Of a stretch of DNA of 64,000 nt, positions 47,088-58,075 are shown piece by piece; within the stretch, counting starts at the first letter, position 1; every line of letters begins with the position of its first letter. The stretch is from contig OY987299.1 of assembly GCA_963920635.1 (NCBI GenBank), positions 119,723,373 to 119,787,372 of the forward strand, given 5' to 3'. The notes under the pieces were generated by a model that ran no database searches, had not been told where the DNA came from, and saw nothing but the letters and a program-made list of their open reading frames with translations. The position numbers and the translations under genes are program-made. Source of the DNA: Pseudeuparius sepicola (taxonomy: Eukaryota > Arthropoda > Insecta > Coleoptera > Anthribidae).

Positions 47088-47818
47088 CAGGGTGTTCCGC
47101 ATAATTACCGAGAGAGAGAGCAGGAGCATACAGGGGAGCCTAAAATAAGGTGGTTTAATGCAACTTAAAAAAATCTCAAAAAATTATCTCAGTTATTTTT
47201 GAACTTGGAAAAACCATATTTGGTACACGTTGTGGGTGTACCAAGGGCATAAATCTTCAGAAAACGTAGTTTAATTGTACCATTTTAATGAGTTGATACA
47301 GGGTGATGCACCCTAAAAATGTGACGGAACTTTTTTGTCCGTTGTCAGACTTACAAAATTGTTACTTTATGGTATGAAGAATTTAATTCTGAAACTTTTT
47401 TTAATCTTGATATTTTTCGAAAAACTTTATCGCAACGTCAAACTTGAATAACAACCATTGAATGGAAAAAGAATCTAAACAACAGACAACAGGAATAACA
47501 ATAAAATAAAAATAAAACGGTGATCATTTTCAACAATTTCTAAAATAACCCTTCAGTGTAAATTATTGTTATTCCAGTTGTTTAGATTATATTTCCATTG
47601 GTTTTTCCCTGTTCAAAAATAACTTAGATATTGATTTATTTCGAAATTTCAAAGCCCGCTCTCAAGGCCTATAACCACAGAAAATTTCGTAGTATATTTT
47701 CTGTGCTATAACTTCTCAGGGGTGCAACTTAGTATAGAGGTAAGTTGTGTTAAATCACCTTATTTTGGGCGTCCCTGTAGGCTCCTGCTCTGTATCAGTT
47801 CTTTTGCGAAACACCCTG
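47088..47818. mobile_element. 731-bp foldback
   Basis: The ends are CAGGGTGTTCCGCA and the inverse of CAGGGTGTTTCGCA, bordered by TA (47086-47087 and 47819-47820). Arms share AGCAGGAGC and AATAAGGTGGTTTAA. It is non-coding. Confidence 0.85.
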
Positions 47819-47820
47819 TA

Positions 47821-48751
47821 TAATAATATAAGTTGTTTAACTTTGAATTTTACTTTACCACAAATAAATTTTAACACCATTTTTTTCAATTTGAACTGAA
47901 GGCCTTTAAATGAAAAATTGCATAAGCAAAGTATATCAAATTTCCTGAGATAATCGAGAGTAAAATAGCCATTTTTCTCAGTTTACTTGTGATATTTAAC
48001 ACTTTCTTCTTTAAGCAGATGGAAGAATAGCGAATGTATCGACATTGTATTACAAATAAGGATAATTACAAACATGCAGCTAAAAAGGATGCCGATTACG
48101 TTTGAATTTTATTGCTTTAATAGGTTAAAGGCGTTACAATTTTCTAAAGATCAATAAATTTATTTATTTATTTCCGAATTGTGGAAGATGTTCAAATCGC
48201 ATTTTTTGCACACAAGTTACTTGGATGGAGGGTTATAAGTTATAAGACTGAAAAATATGAACGAGTGGCGGAGATATGGTTAATTGGTATTACTGATTGA
48301 CTGATTGGATAAAAAGAGGAGTACGGCCCTGGATAAAATCAAATATCAGTTTCGGATAGAGCATTTAAGGATTGACTGAACGTATTTATAAGAGTTCTAT
48401 AGCTTAATATTCTGGAATATAGATGACGCTGATGGCCAACAATGCGTTTTCCATTGTATTTTGTCTCCGGAAATCATAGGGTGAAACATATATAGAATTG
48501 TCAAACATGACAGGCGACAGCCGTTATTTGATGTTTGTAATTTATTTCCCTAAAATGTAGCTTGGCTCTGGGAAACAATCATAGTTGCCATGGATTGTTT
48601 TGGATTGGATTGGTGCCTTTTCAGTTTATAAGTCAAGAATATGCGGACATACATTCTGTGCATGGTTTTTAATGGAAATTCTGGAGAAGCAGTTCGAGAA
48701 TATCGAAGAACGTTTCCACTTAGAAGACAGCTACATTACCGTACCTACATG
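47821..48751. other. Stretch without recognised gene
   Basis: No coding motif or repeat boundary; a 70-codon frame near 48,585 is unremarkable. Confidence 0.4.
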
Positions 48752-48753
48752 TA

Positions 48754-49179
48754 CAGTAGGGTGGAGCGATAATCGCAAAATTTTAAAAATTTTGTAAAAT
48801 CGATTTGGAATACCTACCAAAAGTTGCCTTTGGTAACGTTGTTAAAAAAGTCTTATTATAACTTTTTGATCAAATAACATCTTCTGCCTTCTACCGGCCG
48901 TTGAAAAAAGAATATGTAGGTATAGGGTAGACTGGGTAGAGGGATGCAAATAGCATTATTTCAAAGATATTTCAATTGGGTATTATACGTATAATGACTT
49001 ATTCTAACTGAAAATCATAAGTTTGTATTTTTTATTTTTTCAAAGCCCGGTAGAGGGCAGAAGATGAAAAAATTTTGAAAAACCGAAAATAGACATTCGT
49101 TTTGTAATACCAATTGGCAACTTTTGCGCACTATTCCAAAACGATTTTCGAAACTTCGATTTTTTGCTCCACCCTAATG
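48754..49179. mobile_element. 426-bp MITE with TAGGGTGGAGC ends
   Basis: The left end CAGTAGGGTGGAGC and the inverted right end CATTAGGGTGGAGC are bordered by TA. Its right-hand TA (49180-49181) is also the left-hand TA of the next element. Confidence 0.75.
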
Positions 49180-49181
49180 TA

Positions 49182-49654
49182 CAGGGTGTCCAGATTTGGT
49201 TGTAAATGCGGGGTATCTCGGTTATTTTAGAGTCTAATAGATAATAACCACATAGTGTTATATATTTTTGTAAAGCTTACGACAATCTGAATATAACTAG
49301 TAGAAAATATACAGGGTGTTCCATTTTAAAAAAAACTAAGTTTGGTCCATATATCGAACACTATCAATTTTAGTAAAAAGCTGAATACGGCACTGAATTC
49401 TACATAAAAATGTCTATAAGATACAGTTTTTTGCCATTTCAATATCATTAACCGTTCCCAAGATACGAAGTATGCCCCAAAAGCGCAAATTTTCAATTTC
49501 GCCCTGTATCTTAAAAACGAAGGTGGCTATGAAAAATCTGTTTACGGTATCTTTCGTTTCACAGAAAAGTAGCAACGGTTCGCGAAAACCGCAACTCCCT
49601 ATATCTAAAAATAACCGAGATACTGCACAATTACAACCAAATCTGGACACCCTG
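49182..49654. mobile_element. 473-bp foldback
   Basis: The ends are CAGGGTGTCCAGATTTGGTT and its inverted copy, bordered by TA (49180-49181 and 49655-49656). Arms are nearly perfect for about 30 bp, then looser. It abuts the preceding MITE. Confidence 0.85.
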
Positions 49655-49656
49655 TA

Positions 49657-51222
49657 CATACATAAAAAATGTGCCAGTTTTTCTTCTTCAGAATTGTTGC
49701 CAATTATAGATACTTAAGGGATTTTTGTCAGCAGAAATCAAAGAGGGGAAGAAACGACGAAATCATAAATCCATTCAGACGAAATGGAAAACTGAGCACG
49801 AGATTAGATTAAATAGATATTCTTTTTTGCCTTACCATCGATATTTTTGTTGTTTATTGGTTATTGCATCCTTTTGTCTTTGTGTTTATTGTTTAAAGTA
49901 AAATTCTCTTACTTACTGTCTTTAATTATTCCATTCATCTAATTTTTTTTATCATTTTAAAAACTAAAAAAAAAATAAACTAAAATATAATAAAACAATC
50001 CATGGCAACTATATAACTATTGCCTACAGCCACACTAATATTTAGTGAAATAAATCACAAAAATCCAATCTTTTTAACAGTATTTAAAACCCTAGTTAAA
50101 ACGAAATCATTTAAAATAAGGTTAAAAAAAAATTTTAAAAATTGTTTGTGAATCTGGAATTTTCTAGGTATGTTGGGGAGAGTTTTAGGACATTTTTTAA
50201 CGTTCGTTTAAAAGAACATAAAAATTGTAAAGATGTTAAAATTTCACGTCCCAAATAGTCGTAGTCTACCTTCTCGAATGATTAAAATATGAAAACACCG
50301 GCACGTCCATTAGAACTTGGATGTTGGTATGATACAAGAACGGTAGGTGCCTCTACCGTTCTTGGGTATGATATTACCGCAGTTGCCGAAATTTATAGTC
50401 CCATGATGCCGCTAACTTTTTTTTATAAAAATTAAATCAGGCAATTTTAATTTTCCAAGTCAAAATATGCGAATCATAGAATTTTGTGGGATTGGTCCTA
50501 ATCAATTATTGTCAAAAAAGAAGTAGGGATTATAAGAGAAAAATAAATCAGCATTTATTCTAGGAAATACGGACAACCAATGACGTCAAAACCTACAGAT
50601 GTGGTGCCCTATTGTTAAAATGCCCTTTATTTTGACTCCAAGATTAAATATATCCATACTACTCTAAAAACATTCTACAAACAAAGACAGAAAGTCAACC
50701 ATCAACCAACTATAGACCCGGTGATTCCCGGTTATAGTTCCTCCAGAATCACACCAAGATATCGCATGTTTTTGCTTCTTTGGGGGCGCCGGAAGCATAG
50801 GAACCTCACCTGAAGACTCGGGGGATGGTCTAACGACGCCAGCCTCTGAGCCCACTCGAAATAAGTTTGCTACGGCTCGACAAAAAGGGGCAATTTCTGA
50901 CAATCTCGCGACATTTTCGGAATAATTTAGTGGAGCGCTTAGATTGGGATTAGTTCTGGGCGTCAAGCGTTTATCAAAACAAACCTGTCTATAGGTTCTG
51001 ACGTCATTGCGAACAACCGTGTTCCTGAATTTTCAATGGAGTTCAGAGTTCAGTAAAATATAACTGCCAGTAGTTATTCAAAGAGAATTAGTTAGTATAG
51101 ATAATTAGATATAGAACACAGGGTACAACATCAGTGGCTAGGCTGCTAGGCTATTGTTTCTATTGTCATGACATATTAACTTGACATTATTTATTACTCT
51201 GTCATTTCACTTGACGTGACAT
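49657..51222. other. 1.6-kb stretch without recognised gene
   Basis: A small hairpin, CAAGAACGGTAG/CTACCGTTCTTG, sits at about 50,336-50,365. A 100-codon minus-strand frame at 50,664-50,966 lies in more GC-balanced DNA, but no domain is recognisable. Confidence 0.4.
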
Positions 51223-51512
51223 TAGCCGCGTTCCTTTTACCCCTACACTGAGAACATTAGCTCAGTTGTTAGCCGAGCCACTCAGTTTGTTTTTTCCTGT
51301 CAAAGGCTCATCTTGTGAAAGGGTCATTTTCCCTACCACCAAACTGAGCCAATATGCCCAATAGTGAGTGTCCTCGCGAGGATGTGCTTGAAGGGTGAAG
51401 GAGGAGGTAAAAATGTCACTTTAGCTCACATTCTCATTTGTAAAAGGAACTGCCACCAACTGAGATAAAGTAATAAGAATTCTTAAGAGAAGTGGCAAAA
51501 CGAACGCGGCTA
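51223..51512 (-). mobile_element. 290-bp MITE with GCGTTCSTTTTGCC ends, copy 2
   Basis: The ends are TAGCCGCGTTCCTTTT and the inverse of TAGCCGCGTTCGTTTTGCC. TA is the outermost dinucleotide on both sides, so the target duplication may be TA. It is an inverted copy of 38143-38424, sharing TCCTCGCGAGGATGTGCTTG. Confidence 0.85.
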
Positions 51513-52833
51513 TTATCTTTGAGAAAAGAGGAAGATTTATTCTCCGAAAGATCAGAAAACAAAGTTTTTGAGTTTAGAATTTAGGCCGAGAATGATATTT
51601 GTGTGATTCTATCTAGGGCCGTACTTACCTACTAGTCTTTTTTTTATCGAATCAGTATCGATTATCCATATCTCCGCCACAGGTTCATTTAAAAACTTCA
51701 TATTATCATTGAATAAAGGAATAATTATTCCTTTACTCAATGATATTATTCAGTCTATTCAGTCATGTATCGTATATGCCAAATTTGGCTTGAATATTTT
51801 CCAGAGTTCTAAAATAAATAAATAAATAAAAACCTTGATTTGAATGGCCTGTAGATCAGACAAGAAAAACTTAAGACCTATGTTTATGAGAGAAACCCAC
51901 CTTATTTACTTTTTCTACAACATGTCAAAGTCTTGATCAAAAAACCTCTCTAAATTCTACTGGTGTCTCAGTGAAGACGTTTGAACGATTACCTAATTTT
52001 TAAGATAAATTATTGGGCGTAGAAAAACTAAACTTGTGTAGTTTTTTCCAAGGAATTGAATACCGTGAAGAAAAAACAATTGAACTTCAAACGTAAAAGT
52101 TATGGTAAAATATACCGATTTTGTGAAAAATCAAAATGGCGCTTTTTTTGTTGCATTTTTCAATAGGCTGGTAAAGTGGATAAAAAATCTGCGTCGCACA
52201 CTTGAATATTACTTCCGGTTCGGCAGGAAGTGACGTTGTTTTGCTACGAGTACAGCTAAGACGTCACGTGCCATTATCTCGGTGATTTTTAAGATAATTT
52301 TTGAGATAATAAGGTGGGGATTTTGTTGCATTTTTTCATTAGACTAGTAAGCGAATAAAAAATCTGCACCAAACGATTGAATATTATTTCCGGTTTAGCC
52401 AGTAGTACAGTTTTTTTTTATTAAAAGATAATATATTTTTTTGCAGACAAAAAGTTATTTTCACTAAACCAGAAGTGATATTCAAACGTGCTGTGCAGAT
52501 TTTTTTATTCACTATCCGAATGAAAACCTGAAACAAAATCTCTGAGTTTTTGGAAAGGTGCGACATAAAGTAAAAAATAAAGGGCACAAGTTTATGCTGT
52601 CCGGAATTTCCTTTCCGCAACGTTACATTCAGTGACTAGACTATAGTCACTGGTACATTGTAATAAATATAAACACAACAGTATAATTTATAAGATTTAT
52701 CATCTATTATACAAAGCGCCTTTTAGCAATAACATTATTTATAAAACTTGTAAGTGTATTGTAGTACAGATAGATATTCATTGAATCTTCGGCGGCCGAG
52801 ACATTCCTCTGGGTTGCGAACACAGAGATCATA
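51513..52833. other. Stretch without gene; diverged local repeats
   Basis: A unit containing AAAAAATCTGC and ATTTCCGGTT occurs near 52,180 and 52,360 in direct orientation and again inverted near 52,460-52,510, so an old foldback or local duplication is likely. A short palindrome, GTGACTAGACTATAGTCAC, sits at about 52,635. Confidence 0.4.
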
Positions 52834-53650
52834 TATATAGGTAGAGTGCTGAACAAGTCCCTTTTTATGGCAAATTGTGGATTTGCGCATGGGCCTATAG
52901 AACATGCGCATTAGATCTTCAGACCGCGCAATTCAAAACAGTGGTTGTTTTTCTGAATTACTATCTCCCTACAAACTTGTATATTGTTAATAAATTAAGC
53001 TCACCTCAACGTGGACTTATCAAGACTTCGATAACTACAACTAGGTTCTTTTATACTTGTAAAACTAGTTTCGTCCAAACTACTAGAATTTGCTTCACTG
53101 ATGCTAGAACTGTTTTTATCTACCTTTATGACTTTAACCAGTGACTATAGAAAGAATCTATAGTCACTGCTTGAACACTAAAACAAATAAGCTACTAATA
53201 GTTTCTTACACCACAATCATGTTAATATACTTACTTAAATGATGGTTTAGGTTGTTTTAATAGTTGGTACTGCATTTTCAATTAGCTGCGTTTTGACTAG
53301 TTTCGTTTTTAAACACTCTGGTGTAAAATGAGCAGAACATATTCGAGATGATCACTTAATTAGATAAAACACTCAAACAACTAAAACGCGAAGAAACTAT
53401 TAATAAATAGCTGAAAATCGAAAAAATTATGCCACAAAGAGTCTATGATGCAAACAACGACGGTAGGTGATACTTAGTTTGTCGCTGTCAAATGGCTGTC
53501 AAAGAGTGTCAAGTTTCATAAAACACTACCTCAAATTGCAAATGCGCATGTCCACTGGGCCTATTTATTACTATTTTATGATTTTAAATTCGTCAAAGAT
53601 TTTCCGCGCATCCTATGTATAAAAAACATCGTCCAGCGCTCTACCTATAT
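52834..53650. mobile_element. 817-bp inverted-repeat element
   Basis: The left end ATATAGGTAGAGTGCTG and the inverted right end ATATAGGTAGAGCGCTG match. Subterminal segments share ATGCGCAT and GGGCCTAT words. A separate hairpin, CAGTGACTATAG/CTATAGTCACTG, is at about 53,141-53,172. The next foldback is inserted at the right terminus. Confidence 0.65.
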
Positions 53651-53651
53651 A

Positions 53652-54598
53652 CAGTGTGGATAGAAATTGTTTAATATTGCTTATATTTCTTAAAATATTC
53701 CTCATATCAAAGACATGTTTTAATAAAAGTGTTAGGGGAAATTATGTCCCGTTTAGTGATATCAAGCAATCTTTGGTAGCACAAAAATGTGGTTGCCATG
53801 GTAACCAATTTAATTTTTTTAAATGGCACCATATACTTTTTTTGGTGAAAATTAATACATTGGAACTTTCTGAATACGATACAATATAATTTTAATGGGG
53901 ACGCATAAGAAAAAAAAAAAAGTTTTCTATTATGCTATTGACAATGTTTATCAAAATAATTATTAACATCAAGTTAGCTATGCCAAAATCAGAACAATGC
54001 AAAACTGTCACTAGCTGTGTAACTGTGTACATTGTTACACTAAACGTACTTTTTTACTCAATTTTCTGTGTACTTAAGTACTTAGTATGTTAACCTGTAT
54101 TCTTTCCGTTTCACTTAATTCAAGCGCCATTATAACTTACTAAGTACTTAAGTACACAGAAAATTGAGCAAAAAAGTACGTTTACTGTAACAATGCACAC
54201 AATTACAAGCAACTGACAGCTAGTGACAGTTTCCCATTGTTCTGATTTTGGCATGGCTAACTTGATGTTAATAATTATTTTGATAAACATTGTCAATAGC
54301 ATAATAGAAAACTTAATTTTTTTGTATTTTTTTCTTGTGCGACCCCATTAAAATTGTATTGTATCGTATTCAGAAAGTTCCAATCTATCAATTTTCACCA
54401 AAAAACGTATATGGTGCCATTTAAAAAAAAAAAAATCAAGTCGGTTACCATGGCAACCACATTTTTTGTGCTACGAAAGATTGCTTGACATCACTAAACG
54501 GGAAATAATTTCCCCTAACACTTTTATTAAAACAAGTTTTTCATATGAGGAATATTTTGAGAAATATAAGCAATATCCCACAATTCCTATCCACACCG
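53652..54598. mobile_element. 947-bp foldback next to the Wnt exon
   Basis: The left end CAGTGTGGATAG and the inverted right end CGGTGTGGATAG are bordered by TA (53650-53651 and 54599-54600). Arms of about 400 bp are close to perfect, including GTGGTTGCCATGGTAACC. It starts 28 bp beyond the Wnt stop codon and so occupies the expected 3' UTR. Confidence 0.9.
54523..54528 (-). terminator. Candidate poly(A) signal AATAAA for the Wnt exon
   Basis: AATAAA on the minus strand lies about 100 bp downstream of the Wnt stop, inside the foldback arm. If used, the transposon supplies the cleavage signal. This is only a sequence match. Confidence 0.3.
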
Positions 54599-54626
54599 TA
54601 TACGATCTCTATGGTTGCGAAGCTGT

Positions 54627-54997
54627 CTAGTCGCAGGTGAGCACCTGGTCGGGCACCCGACAGACGTGACAGTCGAGCCGCAGCTCGCCCGGGCGCCACG
54701 CGCAGTCGCAGGTGCGGTTCAGGTAGCGCGTCGACTCGGTCCAGCCGCCGCCGCAGCACAGCGTGGCGCAGTTGGCCGGACCGGCGCAGCGCCTGCCCGA
54801 CGGCCGGGCGCAGAAGCTCGGCGACCGGTCCAGGTACATCAGGTTGGCGGCGGCGGCGTCCGGCAGGCGTTCGGGCGAGTCGCGGGGGGTGTTGGACGGC
54901 AGCGCCTGGATGGCGCCGTGGTAGAGCGTGCGCAGGTGGCGGGCGGTCTCTTCGAACGGGCGCAGCCGCTTGAAGCAGATTCGTATCGAGCAGGACC
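54627..54997 (-). CDS. Wnt ligand gene, terminal coding exon
   Basis: A splice acceptor (TTTTCCAG) at 54998-55005 is followed by 371 bp of GC-rich coding sequence ending in TAG at 54627-54629, about 123 residues. It begins GSCSIRICFKRLRPFEETA, matching the SGSC-x(4)-TCW region where many Wnt genes have an intron. Then come NLMYLDRSPSFC, GRRC, NCATLCCGGGW and CDCAWRPGELRLDCHVC, ending VLTCD, the cysteine-rich C-terminal Wnt domain. Wnts are secreted lipid-modified signals that bind Frizzled. The acylated serine would lie in the preceding exon, which is not seen. Two departures are notable: Phe replaces the usual Trp of TCW, and the usual WCC is absent. The subfamily cannot be assigned. Upstream exons must lie beyond the transposons at higher coordinates. 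Confidence 0.85.
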
Positions 54998-55127
54998 CTG
55001 GAAAACCATCGTGATATCGAAATTGCGCAAAACTGAGAATAAAGATGAAATGGGTGGGTTTACGGTACTAAAAATAAGTTCAAACCGAAATGGTCGTAGT
55101 TAATACAGATAGGTAAGGACCTATATA
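54998..55127 (-). other. 3' end of the intron preceding the Wnt exon
   Basis: Short AT-rich segment between the splice acceptor and the next foldback; no branch point is assigned. Confidence 0.5.
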
Positions 55128-57110
55128 CAGGGTGAATCAGTTTTATTCTGCGACACTTCAACAGGTGATAGAAAACCAAAAAATAACCGCACTTTCTTCT
55201 ATATACTATATCATTTTTAGGCCTTATAAAAAAGTTACAGGTTGTTAAAGTTGTAAGAAATATGTGGACTTTATTGAATATTTACCAAATTAGTTGAGAT
55301 ATTTAAGTCATATTTGGTACACGTTATAACGGCATGGGTTAGCATAAAACCTGTTAATATCAAACACCTTGAACAACCAGTGGCGTAGAAGTGGGTAATT
55401 TGTATAATTGTATTTAGAAAAAAATAAACCACCTTATGTATAGCAATAAAATATATTCAATTTCTTATGTAAATTTTAATTGTAAACAAAAACGTTCTCT
55501 TGGCATTTTTTCATATGTGTCATGGTTTCATAGCAAACTTAAAAATTCGCTCCATAAGTAAGACTTAAATCTGTTTCTTACTTTAAATACAGTAACTTTT
55601 CCCAATAAACTTACCCATTCAAGGTTTTACTTTTCAAGATACAGGGCGCAACATTAATTGTATCTTCCTTAAATGTTTTAGACCCTCTATCTTCAAAAGT
55701 ATAGCCTTAAATAGGTACGTTTATTGAAAAAAGTTGCTTTATTTAAAGACTCAAACACATTATTTTCACTTTAAGTGTTACTGATGGACCAAATTTTTAA
55801 GTTAATTTTTCAGAAATATCGAAATAATACAAAAAATCAAATTTGCAATGAAACCATGACACATACGAAAAATTAGCAAGAGGACATTTTTGTTTATAAT
55901 TAAAATTTACATAAGAAATTGAATACATTTTATTGCTATAGGTACACAAGGTGGTTTATTTTTTCTAAATACAATTAAACAAATTACCCACTTCTACGCC
56001 ACTGGTTGTTGAAGGTGTTTGATATTAACAGGTTTTATGTTAACATATGCCGTTATAACGTAATATGACTTAAATATCTCAACTAATTTGGTAAATATTC
56101 AATAAAGCCAACATATTTCTTACGATAGACCGGGAGATAGTGACAGATTTTTGGACGTGATTTTACTCAGTATGCCTTGCAAAGGGCATTATGTGGCACA
56201 TATTCTCACAATAATAAGGTATGAATTAGAGAGTCATCCTGGCTTCTTCATATGAAAAACTGAGTTTTCAATTATTCGACAATATGCGTTTTGATATGAT
56301 TTTAGACAGGCTGCCATGTGTTTTATAATGAAGTTCAAAATAGAAAATTCCTCGGAAAACCATAGGCATACCGTTAGCGTGGGTCCAAAGGGCTATTATT
56401 GCCACGTGAAGTTGTATTTTAATAATTAATTTTTCCACGTTTCTGAACAGGCTGCCAATGAGAAGTATGCAAGTGCTTGTTATGAAAATGCTGAAAAAAG
56501 GATGGCATACCCTTTGGGCATGTCCAAGTACTGTTTAAATTGAATGTTATTTAATAATTTAAACGATTTATTCGATGTAAAGCGTACTTGGACATGCGCA
56601 GACGGTATGCCATCTTTTCTTCGGCAGTTTCATAACAAGAACTTGTATACTTCTCATTGGCAGCCTGTTCAGAAACATGGAAAAATTAATTATTAAAGTA
56701 CAAGTTCACATGGCAATAATAGCCCTTTGGACCCACGCTAACGGTATGCCTATGGTTTTTCGAGGAATTTTCTATTTTGAACTTCATTATAAAACACATG
56801 GCAGCCTGACTAAAATCATATCAAAACTCATATTTTTCGAATAAATGAAAATTCATTTTTCCATATGAAGAACCCAGGATGACTCTCTGATTCATACTTT
56901 ATTATTGTGAGAATATACGCAACATAATGCCCTATGAAAGGCATACTGAGTAAAATCACGTCCAAAAATCTGTCACTATCTCCCGGTCCACAACTTTAAC
57001 AACCTGTAACTGTAACCTAAAAATGATATAGTTTATAGAAGAAAGTGCGGTTATTTTTTGGTTTTCTATCACCCTGTTTAAGTGTCGCAGAATAAAACTG
57101 ATTTACCTTG
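55128..57110. mobile_element. Foldback of the 38830 family, interrupted
   Basis: The ends are CAGGGTGAATCAGTTTTATT and a decayed inverted copy (TTTACCTTG), bordered by TA (55126-55127 and 57111-57112). Without the inserted palindrome it is 1,122 bp, nearly the 1,117 bp of 38830-39946. It shares GGTGATAGAAAACCAAAAAA and ATATTTACCAAAT with that copy. It lies in the presumed Wnt intron. Confidence 0.85.
56128..56988. mobile_element. 861-bp near-perfect palindromic element
   Basis: The ends are GACCGGGAGATAGTGACAGA and its exact inverse. Arms of about 400 bp run to a centre near 56,555 with few mismatches. Comparing with 38830-39946 shows TTTCTTAC joined directly to AACTTTAAC in the empty state, so this is an insertion; AC may be a 2-bp duplication. 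No relative appears elsewhere in the window, and there is no coding content. Confidence 0.85.
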
Positions 57111-57112
57111 TA

Positions 57113-58075
57113 TATGGTGTCCCGTTACTAATGGTACCTATACAAAGAGCAACTGTGCCAAAATATTACGATTGAGCTTAACATACCAGTCAAATTTCAA
57201 TGGTTACTGAGATACATCTCCCGAAATAATCAAGCTGCTGGAACTGAAATTTGGCACTGCTATGTTTTTGTGGATGGAGAATAAGCTGAAGGAGTCAATT
57301 TGTACGTATCTCACAGAGGACGCCACTGCGCCGTTTTGGATCGTGCTTTTACTCGTAACTTTTTTGAGGTTATCTTTTTGGTCTTGCAGGTCCATCATTT
57401 TAGTGCATCTGTTCATTCTGCAACAAAGAGGTACTCTGGTTTCATAAAGATAAAATCAACTGTTTGCGTTGAAATTGGCAAAATGAGCTCAAAACACCTG
57501 CATTCGAAACATAAAATTTTCCCCTACCACTTTCAACAACTGCAAAAAAAAACAATAAAAACGCCAAATGGACATTGGTCAAAACACCATTCGTTTTCTT
57601 GAAATAGGGTGTCCATATTTTGCTGAGTTCCAAGTCGTTCCATTTTGAAAGCGACAAATTTTTGATACATTGTTCATTTTCTTTTTCTCACTTTGAATGG
57701 TACAATGGTACAATATTTGAAAGGGGTAGGTGAAAATTTTATGTTTCGAACGTTCGACTTAACAGGTGTTTTGGAGTACGTTTTGTCAATTCCAACGCAA
57801 ACGGTTGATTTTATCGATATGGAACAAGACTCTACTTCTGTTGGAAAATGAAAAGATCTACAAGTCCAAAAAGGCAACCTCAAAAAAGGTACAAGTAAAA
57901 GCACGATCCAAAAACAGCGCAAGTGGCGTCCTCTGCGAGGTACGTAGAAATTGACATCTTTAGCTTATTCTCCATCCCCAAATCAGTACCAAGTTTTAGT
58001 TTACCTGCTTGATTATTTTGGGAGATGTAGCCATAATACAATTTCAAAAAATGAACTTCAATGCCCTGTATCTAT
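57113..58075. mobile_element. Truncated foldback related to 23974-25078
   Basis: It shares the inner arms (CTCCCGAAATAATCAAGCTG) and core with 23974-25078 but lacks intact CAGGGTG ends: the left begins GGTGTCCCGTTACTAATGG and the right breaks off after AATGCCCTGTATCT. It abuts the preceding foldback. Confidence 0.75.
57355..57893. repeat. Shared palindromic core, copy 4
   Basis: Mirror module with AACTTTTTTGAGGTTATC and AATCAACTGTTTGCGTTGAA; compare 2048-2543. Confidence 0.8.

Noticed and set aside
50664..50966. 100-codon minus-strand frame in GC-balanced DNA
   Set aside because: No recognisable domain and no repeat partner; not enough to call a gene, though a database search would be cheap.
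54615..55103. 162-codon plus-strand frame rich in Ala, Gly and Arg
   Set aside because: It is the antisense shadow of the GC-rich Wnt exon; the minus-strand reading has the conserved cysteine pattern and a proper splice acceptor.
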